Source of the DNA: Pirellulimonas nuda
GTDB taxonomy: Bacteria > Planctomycetota > Planctomycetia > Pirellulales > Lacipirellulaceae
Direction: 5' to 3'
Assembly: GCF_007750855.1 (NCBI RefSeq)
Contig: NZ_CP036291.1
Span: 5,084,001-5,148,000 of the forward strand
Length of the DNA: 64,000 nt
Numbering within the stretch: the first letter of the stretch is position 1; every line of letters starts with the position of its first letter. The notes below the pieces were generated by a model that worked only from the letters and a program-made list of their open reading frames with translations, ran no database searches and was not told the DNA's origin. Both the position numbers and the translations under genes were made by a program. Of this stretch, positions 8,901-17,917 are shown piece after piece.

Positions 8901-9017
8901 CCCAGAATAGCTCTGCCGCGCGAGCCAAACCACGACGCCAACAAACCCGACCAGCGCCGCCAGCAGCAACCCCTGCATGGCGGGCGAAGCGTCGAGTGCG
9001 AGGCCGTAGTCAAGCAT
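5922..9017 (-). CDS. Large VWA / glutamine-amidotransferase-like membrane protein
   Basis: A 1031-aa membrane protein. Two hydrophobic helices lie at about 15-33 and 45-65, then a VWA domain with LLDQSLSI at 80-87. A middle region containing CGLVMLGGDRSFGAGGW resembles the class I glutamine-amidotransferase-like fold found in this family, and a second VWA-like segment contains IISDGDP. Near the C-terminus one more membrane helix (IWPLLVLAASLLFMG) leads into a charged cytoplasmic tail of about 130 residues. I chose the start MLDYGLALDA because the longer reading frame begins within a tandem repeat. It lies directly upstream of moxR and is probably part of the same system; the ligand is unknown. 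Confidence 0.88.
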   Translation of the reverse strand: MLDYGLALDASPAMQGLLLAALVGFVGVVVWLARQSYSGLGTWRGGLAVLLRCLVGLLILLALADTQLRKKSDRLTVIYLLDQSLSIPEEQRAAMVAFVNASIREQRKPEKEDRAGVIVFGRDAEVELPPVDFNYELTGVESELDRRHTNLAGAMQRAMSLFPGDAARRVVIVTDGNENVGSALREARAMADAGVSIDVLPVPLERHSEITVDKVALPADVRRGQPFELRVVVDNDSEPGSSPVAGTLKIVRKAGDRETTLSDQPVELAPGKNVYTIRETIEQSDFYTYEGRFTPGDRSSDGSLQNNVATAFTHVRGRGQVLLIEDWENPGEFDYLVERLRSEGLEITVQRSDRLFATLAELQRYDSVILANVPRSGGFGGAGPINTESITAFSDAQIEMLVRNTEEFGCGLVMLGGDRSFGAGGWTDTAIEKAMPVDFRIKSAKVTPVGALAMIMHASEIAKGNYWQKVIAAEAVKALGPKDYAGLLQWNGTDTWLWANTQGGMVQVGAERSRMLRLIDRLTVGDMPDFDPGMQKTVGAFAKLTNPTPSIKHCIIISDGDPAPPSGNTVQAFIKQGVKITTVEVGGHGTAGRQGFGNTMQDLANKTGGKYYVVRNANALPRIYQQEARRVAQPLVKELSPPVVPLLVGRSEMIAGVSEPYPPISGFVMTTVKESSLVDVLLRSPVPPSPDNSVLLASWTFGVGKSVAFTTDAGKRWANQWTGWDDYDRFFSQMVRWSMRPTGDTGNFAVATETVDGKTRVVIDAVGKDDEFINVQAMTGAAVGPDLKSIPLVIEQVAPGRYVGAFDSPDPGSYMLMISPGAGQAMIRTGVNVGYSDEFRAREANTPLLEAMAALPPTGAEPGKVIGAEANAQLTGAEKLAPGLLEVNAYRRTMKPAVAGQDIWPLLVLAASLLFMGDVFVRRVQVSTAWLGPLRQKFAERVLGRPADAPAPATVSRLQSRKRELREGEASRRFELDEAPQPTGSPLADLERGVKPRVAPTPTRKSEPTETKQEESYMDRLKKAKRDARNE

Positions 9018-9018
9018 G

Positions 9019-9168
9019 AGATGATAGAGGATAGAGGTTAGATGATAGGGAACGGACGACCCCGTACCCCTGCGTGCAGCCAAGTATCAAGACATCTACC
9101 ATCTATCTTCTACCCTCTATCATCTAACCTCTATCATCTAACCTCTATCATCTAACCTCTATCATCTA
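9019..9168. repeat. 14-bp tandem repeat CTCTATCATCTAAC with inverted partner
   Basis: Four units of CTCTATCATCTAAC run 9115-9168, and degenerate copies extend left to about 9095. The reverse complement (GTTAGATGATAG and related units) occupies 9019-9050, so the two clusters can pair. The TAG stop of the NHL gene (complement of 9166-9168) is formed by the last repeat unit. The block lies just upstream of the VWA gene start at 9017. No coding or CRISPR character: there are no spacers. Confidence 0.85.
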
Positions 9169-10098
9169 CAACAACACGCGCTGAACACGGTTGTTGCCGG
9201 TATCGAGCACGTTGAGGCGTCCGCGGCTGTCGAGCACCAGCGACCAGGGGTCGCGGAGCTCACCCGGGGCGGCGCCCAGGCGGCCCCAGGTCCCCATCGA
9301 TTGGCCCTGCTGGTTGAACTTCTGCACGCGGTGGTTGCCGTACTCTACCACCAGCAGGTCTCCGCGTGTGTCCATCGCGATGTCGTAAGGATAATAGAGC
9401 TGCCCCGGCGATGAGCCCTCGTTGCCCCAGAACAGCAGCAGCTCCCCCTCGGTGCTGAACGCCTGGATGCGGTGGTTGCAGGCGTCGCAGACCCACAACC
9501 GGTCTTGGGCGTCGAACAGCAGGTTCTGCGGCCGCACGAACTGCCCGGGCGCCGAGCCGTGCGTGCCCCATTGTAAGAGGAACGAGCCGTCGGGGGCGAA
9601 CTTTTGGATCCGGTCGAACTGGCCGTACTCGGAGACGTACAGGCAGCCCTTGGAATCGTACACGGCGTCGGTGACGAACCCGAACTCGCCCGGCGCGTTG
9701 CCGTTTACGCCGCCTAGCACCTGATCCTCCAGCAGCCGGCCCGCAAGCGTGTAGGGCAGGACGCGGTAGTAGTGGGTGTCGGCCACCAACAGCCGGTCGT
9801 CGCCGGCGACGGTCAGCCCGGTGGGCCGGCCGTGGCGCCACTCGGGGGTCCGCCAGAGGTGGAGGAACTTGCCGTCGGCGTCGAACACCTGGATCCGGGC
9901 CGTAAAATCGACGATGTAGAGCCGATCGGCCTGGTCGATGGCCATCGCGCGCGGCTTTTGGAACCGCCCGTCGGCTAGGCCGCGGCGCCCCCACACCACG
10001 TCGAGCCGCGCAAGCCCGCCGGGGTCGTCGCCGCACCCCGCTGCGCCCGCCAGGAGGGCGCCGCACGAGCTAGCCAAGAAGCAGCGGCGGGTGAGCAT
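9166..10098 (-). CDS. NHL-repeat lipoprotein
   Basis: A 310-aa exported protein. The N-terminus MLTRRCFLASSCGALLAGAAGCGDD combines a twin-arginine-like RR motif with a lipobox (AAGC), so a Tat-exported lipoprotein is predicted. The rest consists of about six NHL/beta-propeller repeats with recurring units such as 'GQF..P..' and 'D..N.RIQ.F'. NHL propellers usually bind proteins or ligands and are not enzymes. I chose this start rather than one 24 codons upstream because only this one places the signal at the N-terminus. Its stop lies in a tandem repeat. Confidence 0.88.
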   Translation of the reverse strand: MLTRRCFLASSCGALLAGAAGCGDDPGGLARLDVVWGRRGLADGRFQKPRAMAIDQADRLYIVDFTARIQVFDADGKFLHLWRTPEWRHGRPTGLTVAGDDRLLVADTHYYRVLPYTLAGRLLEDQVLGGVNGNAPGEFGFVTDAVYDSKGCLYVSEYGQFDRIQKFAPDGSFLLQWGTHGSAPGQFVRPQNLLFDAQDRLWVCDACNHRIQAFSTEGELLLFWGNEGSSPGQLYYPYDIAMDTRGDLLVVEYGNHRVQKFNQQGQSMGTWGRLGAAPGELRDPWSLVLDSRGRLNVLDTGNNRVQRVLL

Positions 10099-10186
10099 CG
10101 GTCGCGGGGCCGGTTTGGGCGGGTTGAGTGGCACTAACCGGTTGTAAGCAAAGCACTTACCGGCGTGCAAGCAGGCGCGTCGCCCG

Positions 10187-10216
10187 TTGACCGTGGTCCG
10201 CGGCAGTGGCTATGAT
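10187..10216 (+). promoter_or_regulatory. Sigma-70-type promoter for the Sua5-phosphatase gene
   Basis: TTGACC (10187-10192) and TATGAT (10211-10216) are separated by 18 bases. The expected start of transcription is near 10222, giving a leader of about 25 nt to the ATG at 10247. The promoter lies in the gap between the divergent NHL lipoprotein gene and the fusion gene. Assigned by match to the consensus only. Confidence 0.6.
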
Positions 10217-10246
10217 GTTTGGCTTCGTTTCCCCAGGTAACCGCGT

Positions 10247-11431
10247 ATGCGTCCCATGGTAATCGACGTCGCCAAGGCGGACGACTTGCGCGATGTCGTG
10301 CACCGGACGGTGCAGGCGCTGGCGGAGGGAAAGGTGGTCGGCGTGCCGACCGATACGGTCTACCACTTGGCCGTGAGCGCCTGCGTGCCTGAGGCGGTCG
10401 AGCGCCTGGCCAAGGTGAGCGGGCGATCCACCGGCGACGGGGCGCCCCTGACGCTGGCGATCAAGGACGCCAGCGAGCTAAACGATTACGCCCCCAACGC
10501 CGGGCCGCTCGCCGAGCGGCTGGCGCGGCGCTGCTGGCCCGGGCCCGTCACGCAGGTGCTGGACGCAGACCGCCAACAGGGGCTCGTGGGGCAACTGCCC
10601 GCAGACTCGCAGAAGCTGATCGTGCCGGACGACTCGCTCAGCCTGCGCGTTCCCGCCAACAACGTGCTGCTCGACGTGCTGCGGATGATGGCCGGCCCCA
10701 TCGCCGTCGCCAGCGTCGTTTCCAACCCGGGCGCCCAGGCGGGCCCCAAGGCCGGCGGCGCCGCGGACGAGGGCGCCGGCGGCTTGAACGCGAGAAACCT
10801 GGCCGAGGCGATGGGCGACGCGATCGACCTGGTGCTCGACGACGGGCCGGCTCACTACGGCCAGGCGTCGACCGTCGTCCGTGTCCAGCGGCAGAATTAC
10901 CAGGTGCTGCGGGAAGGGGTCGTCGCGGCCGACACCATCGACCAGCTCGCCCGTGTGGCGGTCGTGCTGGTCTGCACCGGCAACACGTGCCGCAGCCCCA
11001 TGGCCGAGGCGCTGCTCAAGCAGCAGTTGGCCGAGTCGCTGGGCTGCCAGATTGATCAGTTAGAGTCCCGCGGGTTGGTGGTCATGTCGGCCGGCATCCA
11101 CGCCGCCGCGGGGTCCCCCGCCAGCCCAGAAGCGGTCGATCTCATGAAGGACCGCGGCCTCGACCTCTCGGCACACGGGTCGCAAACGCTCAATGAACGG
11201 ATGGTTCGGCACGCGGATCGCATCATCACCATGACCCGCGGTCACCGGGCGGCTATCGTGGAGGGTTGGCCCGCGGCCGCGGCGCGGACCCACACGCTGC
11301 TCGACGGCGGGGGCGACGTCGCCGACCCGATCGGCGCCCCGCTAGACGTTTACCGCAGGTGCGCCGACCAGATCGCGGCCGGCCTGTCGGCCCACTCGAA
11401 AGCCATCCTAGCCGCCGCGCCCGGCAGCTAG
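10247..11431 (+). CDS. YrdC/Sua5-like domain fused to YwlE-type protein phosphatase
   Basis: A 394-aa two-domain protein. Residues about 8-220 match the Sua5/YrdC/YwlC fold (PTDTVYHLAV at 34-43; VVSNPGAQAG later), normally threonylcarbamoyl-AMP synthase for tRNA t6A. The usual PTDTVYG has His in place of Gly, so activity is uncertain. Residues about 238-394 form a low-molecular-weight phosphatase with the P-loop CTGNTCRS at 243-250 and a DPIG segment containing the general-acid Asp. Thr in the P-loop, instead of the Ile/Leu of tyrosine phosphatases, is the YwlE arginine-phosphatase signature. In Bacillus, ywlC, ywlE and ywlF (rpiB) are neighbours; here the first two are fused and rpiB follows 64 bp later. 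Confidence 0.88.
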   Translation: MRPMVIDVAKADDLRDVVHRTVQALAEGKVVGVPTDTVYHLAVSACVPEAVERLAKVSGRSTGDGAPLTLAIKDASELNDYAPNAGPLAERLARRCWPGPVTQVLDADRQQGLVGQLPADSQKLIVPDDSLSLRVPANNVLLDVLRMMAGPIAVASVVSNPGAQAGPKAGGAADEGAGGLNARNLAEAMGDAIDLVLDDGPAHYGQASTVVRVQRQNYQVLREGVVAADTIDQLARVAVVLVCTGNTCRSPMAEALLKQQLAESLGCQIDQLESRGLVVMSAGIHAAAGSPASPEAVDLMKDRGLDLSAHGSQTLNERMVRHADRIITMTRGHRAAIVEGWPAAAARTHTLLDGGGDVADPIGAPLDVYRRCADQIAAGLSAHSKAILAAAPGS

Positions 11432-11495
11432 TCCTTTTCTTCCGGCAGGCGAGCCGTTCTACTCAATCCAAGCACCACCCTTTGGAACTACCGCC

Positions 11496-11957
11496 ATGCG
11501 AGTCGGCGTCGCGAGCGACCACCGCGGAACCCACCTGCGCGAAAAAGTGATCGAGGTCCTGCATGCGCGGGGGCACGAGGTCGAAGACGCCGGGGTCGAC
11601 GGCTCCGAGAGCGTCGACTACCCCGACTTTGCCGCCATTGTCGCCCGCAAGGTCAGCTCCGGGCAGCTCGACCGCGGCGTGCTGATCTGCGGCACCGGCA
11701 TCGGCATGGCGATCGCCGCCAACAAGTTTGACGGCGTCCGCGCCGCCCCCTGCAACGACGAGGTGACCGCCGAGATCAGCCGCCGCCACAACGACCTGAA
11801 CGTCTTGTGCCTGTCGGCCGACCTGCTCAGCCCACGCGTGGTGGAGCGGATGGTAGAGCTGTGGCTCGACACCGAGTTTGAAGGGGGCCGGCACCTGCGT
11901 CGCATCGAAAAGATCCGGGCGCTCGAGGCCGAAGAACGCGCCTGCGACAAGCCCTGA
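11496..11957 (+). CDS. rpiB: Ribose-5-phosphate isomerase B
   Basis: A 153-aa enzyme of the RpiB/LacA/LacB family that interconverts ribose-5-P and ribulose-5-P in the pentose phosphate pathway. The N-terminal ASDHRGTHLRE motif carries substrate-binding Asp and His, and CGTGIGMAIAANK supplies the catalytic Cys region. RHNDLNVLCL is also family-typical. Length is normal. It follows the Sua5-phosphatase fusion, mirroring the Bacillus ywlC-ywlE-ywlF order. Its TGA stop falls inside the first unit of a 16-bp tandem repeat. Confidence 0.95.
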   Translation: MRVGVASDHRGTHLREKVIEVLHARGHEVEDAGVDGSESVDYPDFAAIVARKVSSGQLDRGVLICGTGIGMAIAANKFDGVRAAPCNDEVTAEISRRHNDLNVLCLSADLLSPRVVERMVELWLDTEFEGGRHLRRIEKIRALEAEERACDKP

Positions 11958-12034
11958 CCCACGACTCCCCTGACCCACGACTCCGCTGCCCCACGACTCC
12001 CCTGCCCCACGAAGGCCCTTGCCCCACAAAGGGG
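11954..12034. repeat. 16-bp tandem repeat CTGCCCCACGACTCCC
   Basis: Five degenerate units (about 11954-11969, 11970-11985, 11986-12001, 12002-12018, 12019-12034) of a CTGMCCCACGACTCCC motif fill the gap between rpiB and the glycerate kinase gene. The first unit contains the rpiB stop codon. The last ends in GGGGAGA, which serves as the ribosome binding site for the ATG at 12046. The repeat thus supplies functional flanks to both genes. Confidence 0.85.
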
Positions 12035-12045
12035 AGACACCCTCC

Positions 12046-13392
12046 ATGCCACGCAGCGGGGGCCAACTGCTGGACGACGCGTTGCGCATCTGGCGTGCCG
12101 GGGTCGAAGGGGTCCGCCCCGAGCGGCTGCTGCCGGAGCTGATCGTCCGAGACCGGCACGCGCTGTGGTTCGACGACGTCGAGGTCCCCATGCTGCCCGG
12201 CGGACGCATCGCCGTCGTCGGGGCCGGGAAGGGGGGCTCCGGCATGGTGCGCGGCCTGGAGGCAGCGCTAGGCGAAGCGTTGCTGCGTGAGCGGCGCGTG
12301 GCGGGGGTGGTTTCGGTCCCCGCCGACTGCTTGGGGCCGACGCGGGCTATCGAGCTAGTTTCTGGCCGCCCGCCCGGGGTGAACGAGCCGCGTCCCGAGG
12401 GCGCCGCCGCGGCCCGCAGGATGCTGCAACTGGCGGGATCGCTGGGGCCCAACGATCTTTGCATCTGCCTGCTGTCGGGGGGAGGCTCTGCGTTGCTGCC
12501 GGCGCCGGCCGATGGGGTGACGCTGGAGCAGAAGATCACGCTCACCCGCTTGCTAAGCGCCTCGGGCGCCGCGATCGAGCAGATCAACACCGTCCGGTCG
12601 CAGCTCAGCGTGATCAAAAGAGGGGGCCTGGCCCGTGCTTGCCGCGCAGGGACGCTGGTCACGCTGATCGTCTCCGACGTGTTGGGCGACCCGATCGCGT
12701 CGATCGCTTCGGGGCCGACGGCGCCCAACAACCAGTCTCCACGGGATGCGATTGAGGTGCTCCGGTCGCTAGAGCTCGACAGGGCGCCGGCAGCCGCCCC
12801 GATCGTCGCTTGGCTGAGCGCCCGCGCGCAAAACCCCGAGCCGGCGGCGACGATTGGCTGCCGGTTGCACCACGTGGTCGTCGCCAATAACGCGGCCGCC
12901 GTCGACGCCGCCGGGGTCGAGGCCGAACGGCTCGGCTACAACCACGCGATGATCGCGGCGACGGCGAGCGAGGGCGCGGCCGAAGGGGTCGGCACGGGGC
13001 TAGCCGACGCGGCGCTGGGCATGCGGAGCGCGGGAGACCCCAACTGCTTGATCTCTGGGGGCGAGCCGACCGTCCGGCTAGCGCCTGCGGCAGAGCGGGG
13101 CCGCGGCGGCCGGAACCAGCAGCTTGTGCTGGCCGCCGCGCAGCGGCTGGGGGGCTGCGACGGGATCGCCCTGGTGTCGGGGGGAACCGACGGCGAAGAC
13201 GGCCCCACCGACGCAGCGGGGGGGATGCTCAACGCCGAGATCGCCGGCCGGCTCACCGATTGGGAGACGGCCGACGCGCTCCGCCGGAACGACGCCTACC
13301 CGCTGCTGGAACGCGTCGGGGGCCTGCTCAAGACGGGCCCAACCCACACCAACGTGTGCGACCTACGCGTGGTGGTGGTCGACGCGCCCTAG
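12046..13392 (+). CDS. Glycerate 2-kinase (MOFRL family)
   Basis: A 448-aa protein of the GckA/TtuD/MOFRL glycerate kinase family, which phosphorylates D-glycerate to 2-phosphoglycerate. Visible signatures are the N-terminal AVVGAGKGGSGMV loop, CLLSGGGSALLPAPA, and the C-terminal MOFRL region with RGGRNQQLVLAAAQRL and VSGGTDGEDGPTDAAGG. Length is typical for the type 2 family. The ATG at 12046 is preceded by GGGGAGA at good spacing. It is probably co-transcribed with rpiB, linking pentose phosphates and glycerate to lower glycolysis. Confidence 0.93.
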   Translation: MPRSGGQLLDDALRIWRAGVEGVRPERLLPELIVRDRHALWFDDVEVPMLPGGRIAVVGAGKGGSGMVRGLEAALGEALLRERRVAGVVSVPADCLGPTRAIELVSGRPPGVNEPRPEGAAAARRMLQLAGSLGPNDLCICLLSGGGSALLPAPADGVTLEQKITLTRLLSASGAAIEQINTVRSQLSVIKRGGLARACRAGTLVTLIVSDVLGDPIASIASGPTAPNNQSPRDAIEVLRSLELDRAPAAAPIVAWLSARAQNPEPAATIGCRLHHVVVANNAAAVDAAGVEAERLGYNHAMIAATASEGAAEGVGTGLADAALGMRSAGDPNCLISGGEPTVRLAPAAERGRGGRNQQLVLAAAQRLGGCDGIALVSGGTDGEDGPTDAAGGMLNAEIAGRLTDWETADALRRNDAYPLLERVGGLLKTGPTHTNVCDLRVVVVDAP

Positions 13393-13394
13393 GC

Positions 13395-13470
13395 TGGCGA
13401 GCCGGGTGCGTCTGCACCCGGAGCGCGTACGACGAAGTCAACTACTCCAACGGCTCGCCTGGCTTGCGTA
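13395..13470. terminator. Hairpin between convergent glycerate kinase and DUF1598 genes
   Basis: A stem CCGGGTGC (13402-13409) / GCACCCGG (13414-13421) with a 4-nt loop sits in the gap between two convergent genes. It is followed by an 'ACTCCAACGGCTCGCCTGG' repeat-family fragment (13444-13463) also found near 18870-18900. There is no U tract, so terminator function is inferred from position; it could serve both strands. Confidence 0.45.
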
Positions 13471-13474
13471 GAAC

Positions 13475-14962
13475 TCAGTCCCACCACCAGCCTTCGGCGG
13501 GGGGGGCGCCCAGCGTCTCGCGTTTGGCGTACACCGCGCCGTCTTCGTCCGACAGCAGGTTCTCCTTGTTCAGCGCCTGGGCCGCGTCGATTTGCACGCC
13601 GCCGCCGATGGGGGTCATCAGCGTGCGGCCCTTCCAGATGCTGTTGACGGCGGAGGCCACCTGCTGCGGGGCGTTGTAGGTTTCTACCTTGTAGGCCGAC
13701 TCCTCGGCCAGCACGCCGCCGTTCCAGCCCGTCTTGGCGTAGTAGTCGTTCTTCTGGATCAGCGCCGCGGTCACGGCCAGGTCGATGCAGTTGCGGAGCT
13801 GCGCCCAGATCGGGGCCCGCTCGGCCAGCTTCGGATAGAGCTTGGTGAAACCGTCGACAAAGGTCTGGCTGGCGCGGTTGGAGGAGCCAACGGCGCGCCG
13901 CGTGCCGTCCTGCTGCACAAGCTCGTCCTCGCCGATCAGCTTTACGCCTTCGCCCACCAGCTCGCAGGCCAGGCCGTCTCCGCTGGCGCGGACACACTCG
14001 TAGTCCGGCACGAAGTACCACCGCTGCATCGCGTTGCGGGCAACGGCGGCGGGGTTGGCCTTCTCAACGTAGCTCACCATCCGCACCGGGGGCTGCTCGA
14101 GCCCGATGCCGATCAGCTTCATCCGGTAGTCCGCCTCAACAATCACCTGGGCAAAGTGCGTCCGGGGCGACACGCCGCCGATGCTAATCACCTGCGGCCC
14201 GAGGCTCTCTTGTAGTTGGTGAACAATGAACTGGGTGTCTCCCGGCACCGCCTGGCGGCCGAACTGACGCAGGAAGCCCTGCATGCGGGCCAGCCCCTCC
14301 GGGGTGGGGTCGATCGAGCAGTAGATGGTCGGGTTGTTGCCGCGGCCTTCGGCGGGGAACGCCCGCAGCGCTACGGCTAGGTCTTGCAGCTCGATCACCG
14401 GACGGCCCGTCTCAACGCCGCGCATCCGGCCGTCGGGCGACTCGCCCCACGGCTCGGCGGGGCCGGCGATCACGATGTCGCCGGTTTCTGGGTAGCAAAA
14501 GACGTAATCGATGCGGGTGAGGCCGGCCAGGTGCTTCATCGCGTTGTCCGGGCCGCTGGCGGCGTCGATCTTGGCCGCTACCGCCTTCTCGAGGCGGGTT
14601 AGCGAAACCTTGCGCATGGCGCTCGGCTTGGCGAGGTCTCCCTCGAGACGCGACAGGGCTTGCTGAACGCGTTGTCGCGCCAGCTGGCCGGTGGGGTCAT
14701 TGACCACAACGCGGCGGAGCACGCCGTCGACGTCGACAATCACACCCGAGCCGCCGCCGGTGGCGCCGGTGCCGCCGCCGCCGCCGAGGCCGCCACCCCC
14801 GCCACCGAGGCCGCCGCCTCCGCCGCCGAGGCCGCCGCCGCCACCACCGCCGCCGAGGCCGCCACCGCCGCCAAACTGGGCCGAGCAAGTCGTCGCCAGA
14901 GCGGTCACCAGCAGCAAAGTCAGGCAGCGCACGGACCAGTTGGGTGATCGCAACGTACGCAT
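13475..14962 (-). CDS. DUF1598-like exported protein with Gly-rich linker
   Basis: A 495-aa protein with a signal peptide at the N-terminus (basic MRTLRSPNW, hydrophobic core, cleavage after CSA) and a Gly/Leu-rich segment of about 50 residues (GGGGLGGGG-type repeats). The remaining globular part, including QTFVDGFTKLYPKLAERAP and a final GWWWD, resembles the planctomycete DUF1598 family of unknown function. I chose the start MRTLRSPNW over a frame start 17 codons upstream because it places the signal correctly. The Gly-rich repeats are encoded by CCGCC-type triplet runs at about 14740-14880. Confidence 0.75.
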   Translation of the reverse strand: MRTLRSPNWSVRCLTLLLVTALATTCSAQFGGGGGLGGGGGGGGLGGGGGGLGGGGGGLGGGGGTGATGGGSGVIVDVDGVLRRVVVNDPTGQLARQRVQQALSRLEGDLAKPSAMRKVSLTRLEKAVAAKIDAASGPDNAMKHLAGLTRIDYVFCYPETGDIVIAGPAEPWGESPDGRMRGVETGRPVIELQDLAVALRAFPAEGRGNNPTIYCSIDPTPEGLARMQGFLRQFGRQAVPGDTQFIVHQLQESLGPQVISIGGVSPRTHFAQVIVEADYRMKLIGIGLEQPPVRMVSYVEKANPAAVARNAMQRWYFVPDYECVRASGDGLACELVGEGVKLIGEDELVQQDGTRRAVGSSNRASQTFVDGFTKLYPKLAERAPIWAQLRNCIDLAVTAALIQKNDYYAKTGWNGGVLAEESAYKVETYNAPQQVASAVNSIWKGRTLMTPIGGGVQIDAAQALNKENLLSDEDGAVYAKRETLGAPPAEGWWWD

Positions 14963-15125
14963 AGGGAATCCTCGACAGAGATAAAACGGTCCGCGGGGCC
15001 TACCTTGGGCCACCTACCCGATGGTAATTCGAGGCTCCGGGCAACGCAAACAAACGTGCGGTTGGGCCGGTTATTTTGGCTGTTTGGGGGGCTCGGCGGC
15101 CCCCGGTCCACGGTTCGGGGGGCGA

Positions 15126-15155
15126 TTGCCGGGCGCCCGAGCCCTGCTCTACACT
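15126..15155 (+). promoter_or_regulatory. Possible promoter of ffh
   Basis: TTGCCG (15126-15131) and TACACT (15150-15155) are 18 bases apart, about 50 bases upstream of the ffh ATG. The match to the housekeeping consensus is moderate and is the best in the divergent DUF1598/ffh gap. Confidence 0.35.
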
Positions 15156-15207
15156 CCAAGTTTGCCACGCACCCAACACTACCGCCCCCGCCTGGGGGCG
15201 CCGCTCG

Positions 15208-16686
<1,479 letters not shown>

Positions 16687-16785
16687 CGGATTGGAGCCGC
16701 GGACGAACGCAGATACGAAGCGTCTCAACGGCCACTCCCAACAGCGCGATCAAAACTCCCTTAGTTCGAGTCAACTTCGCGGCAC

Positions 16786-16852
16786 GAGCCGGAAGCGTCG
16801 GCGCCCGGAGGACGTGCGCTGTTGATCCTCCGGGCGCTGACGCTTCCGGCTC
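16786..16852. repeat. 27-bp inverted repeat (GAGCCGGAAGCGTC family)
   Basis: Arms 16786-16812 and 16826-16852 are reverse complements with one mismatch and a 13-nt loop. It lies between ffh and mch and would form a very stable hairpin, so it may end ffh transcripts. The rest of the 280-bp gap shows nothing else convincing. Confidence 0.85.
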
Positions 16853-16966
16853 CCTGAAGAATGTGAAATCGCCCTTGATCGCTCCTTATGCTCTGGCTTC
16901 ATCGGCGTGAATCCGCGTCCATCGGCGGCTTCGAAATCAACGTCGCATCGACGATCGGACAACACA

Positions 16967-17917
16967 ATGCAGCTCAACCAACGCGCCACCCGGCTGGCCA
17001 CTCGGATGCGGTCCCGTGCCGGTGAGCTGCGGCTGGAGCCTCACACGATTGGCGGTGCTCGGGTGCTGGACCTCGGCGTGAGGGCCCCCGGTGGGATCGG
17101 GGCCGGCGTGGCGATGGCGGAGGTCTGCCTGGCGGGGTTTGGCGAGGTTTCCATCGCCGGCGGCCCCGCCCACGTGTTTGACGGCCCGTGGGTGTGGGTG
17201 CGGACCGATCACCCCGTGGCCGCCTGCCTAGCGAGCCAGTACGCCGGTTGGGAGGTGCAAGAGGGCGACTACTTCGCCATGGGCTCCGGCCCGATGCGGG
17301 CCGCGTACGGCCGCGAGGAGCTGTTCGACGCGATCGGCCTGCGAGAATCGGCCGAGCGGGCGGTCGGCGTGCTCGAGGCGGACGCCCTGCCGACGCCGGC
17401 GGTCTGTGAGATGATCGCCGCCAAGTGCAGCGTCAAGCCAGAAGCGCTGACGCTGCTGGCGGCGCCGACGACCAGCCTGGCCGGAACCGTGCAGATCGCG
17501 GCGCGGAGCGTCGAGACGGCGCTGCACAAGCTGCACGAGATCGGCTTCGACGTAAGCCGGATCGAATCGGCCTGCGGCGCCGCGCCGCTGCCGCCGCCGG
17601 CCGCGGACGCCGTGGCGGCCATCGGCCGCACGAACGACGCCATCCTGTACGGCGGCCACGCCACGCTGTTCGTGCGAGGCGACGACGATTCGCTTCGCGA
17701 AGTGGGCGCCCGCGTTCCCAGCAGCTCTTCGCCCGACCACGGCAGGCCCTTCGCCGAGGTGTTCGCCGGCTACGACCACGACTTCTACAAGGTCGACAAG
17801 CTGCTGTTCAGCCCGGCGATGGTGACCCTGGCGAACCTCGACACCGGCAGGGTCCACCGCTTCGGCGCCTACGCCCCGCGGGTGATCGCCCGCTCGTTTG
17901 GATTGGACGCCGACTGA
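16967..17917 (+). CDS. mch: Methenyltetrahydromethanopterin cyclohydrolase
   Basis: A 316-aa enzyme that hydrolyses methenyl-H4MPT to formyl-H4MPT in the tetrahydromethanopterin C1 pathway. Family sequence is visible throughout, for example GEVSIAGGPAHVFDG, VWVRTDHPVAACLASQYAGW, MGSGPMRAAY and the C-terminal YDHDFYKVDKLLFSP. The pathway oxidises formaldehyde to formate in methylotrophs and is present in many planctomycetes, where its role is often assumed to be detoxification. The ATG at 16967 fits family length. The downstream ATP-grasp gene overlaps its stop by one base (TGATG), indicating translational coupling. Confidence 0.93.
   Translation: MQLNQRATRLATRMRSRAGELRLEPHTIGGARVLDLGVRAPGGIGAGVAMAEVCLAGFGEVSIAGGPAHVFDGPWVWVRTDHPVAACLASQYAGWEVQEGDYFAMGSGPMRAAYGREELFDAIGLRESAERAVGVLEADALPTPAVCEMIAAKCSVKPEALTLLAAPTTSLAGTVQIAARSVETALHKLHEIGFDVSRIESACGAAPLPPPAADAVAAIGRTNDAILYGGHATLFVRGDDDSLREVGARVPSSSSPDHGRPFAEVFAGYDHDFYKVDKLLFSPAMVTLANLDTGRVHRFGAYAPRVIARSFGLDAD

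Noticed and set aside
9095-9168. Tandem repeat considered as a CRISPR array
   Set aside because: Units are 14 bp with no spacers and no cas genes nearby.
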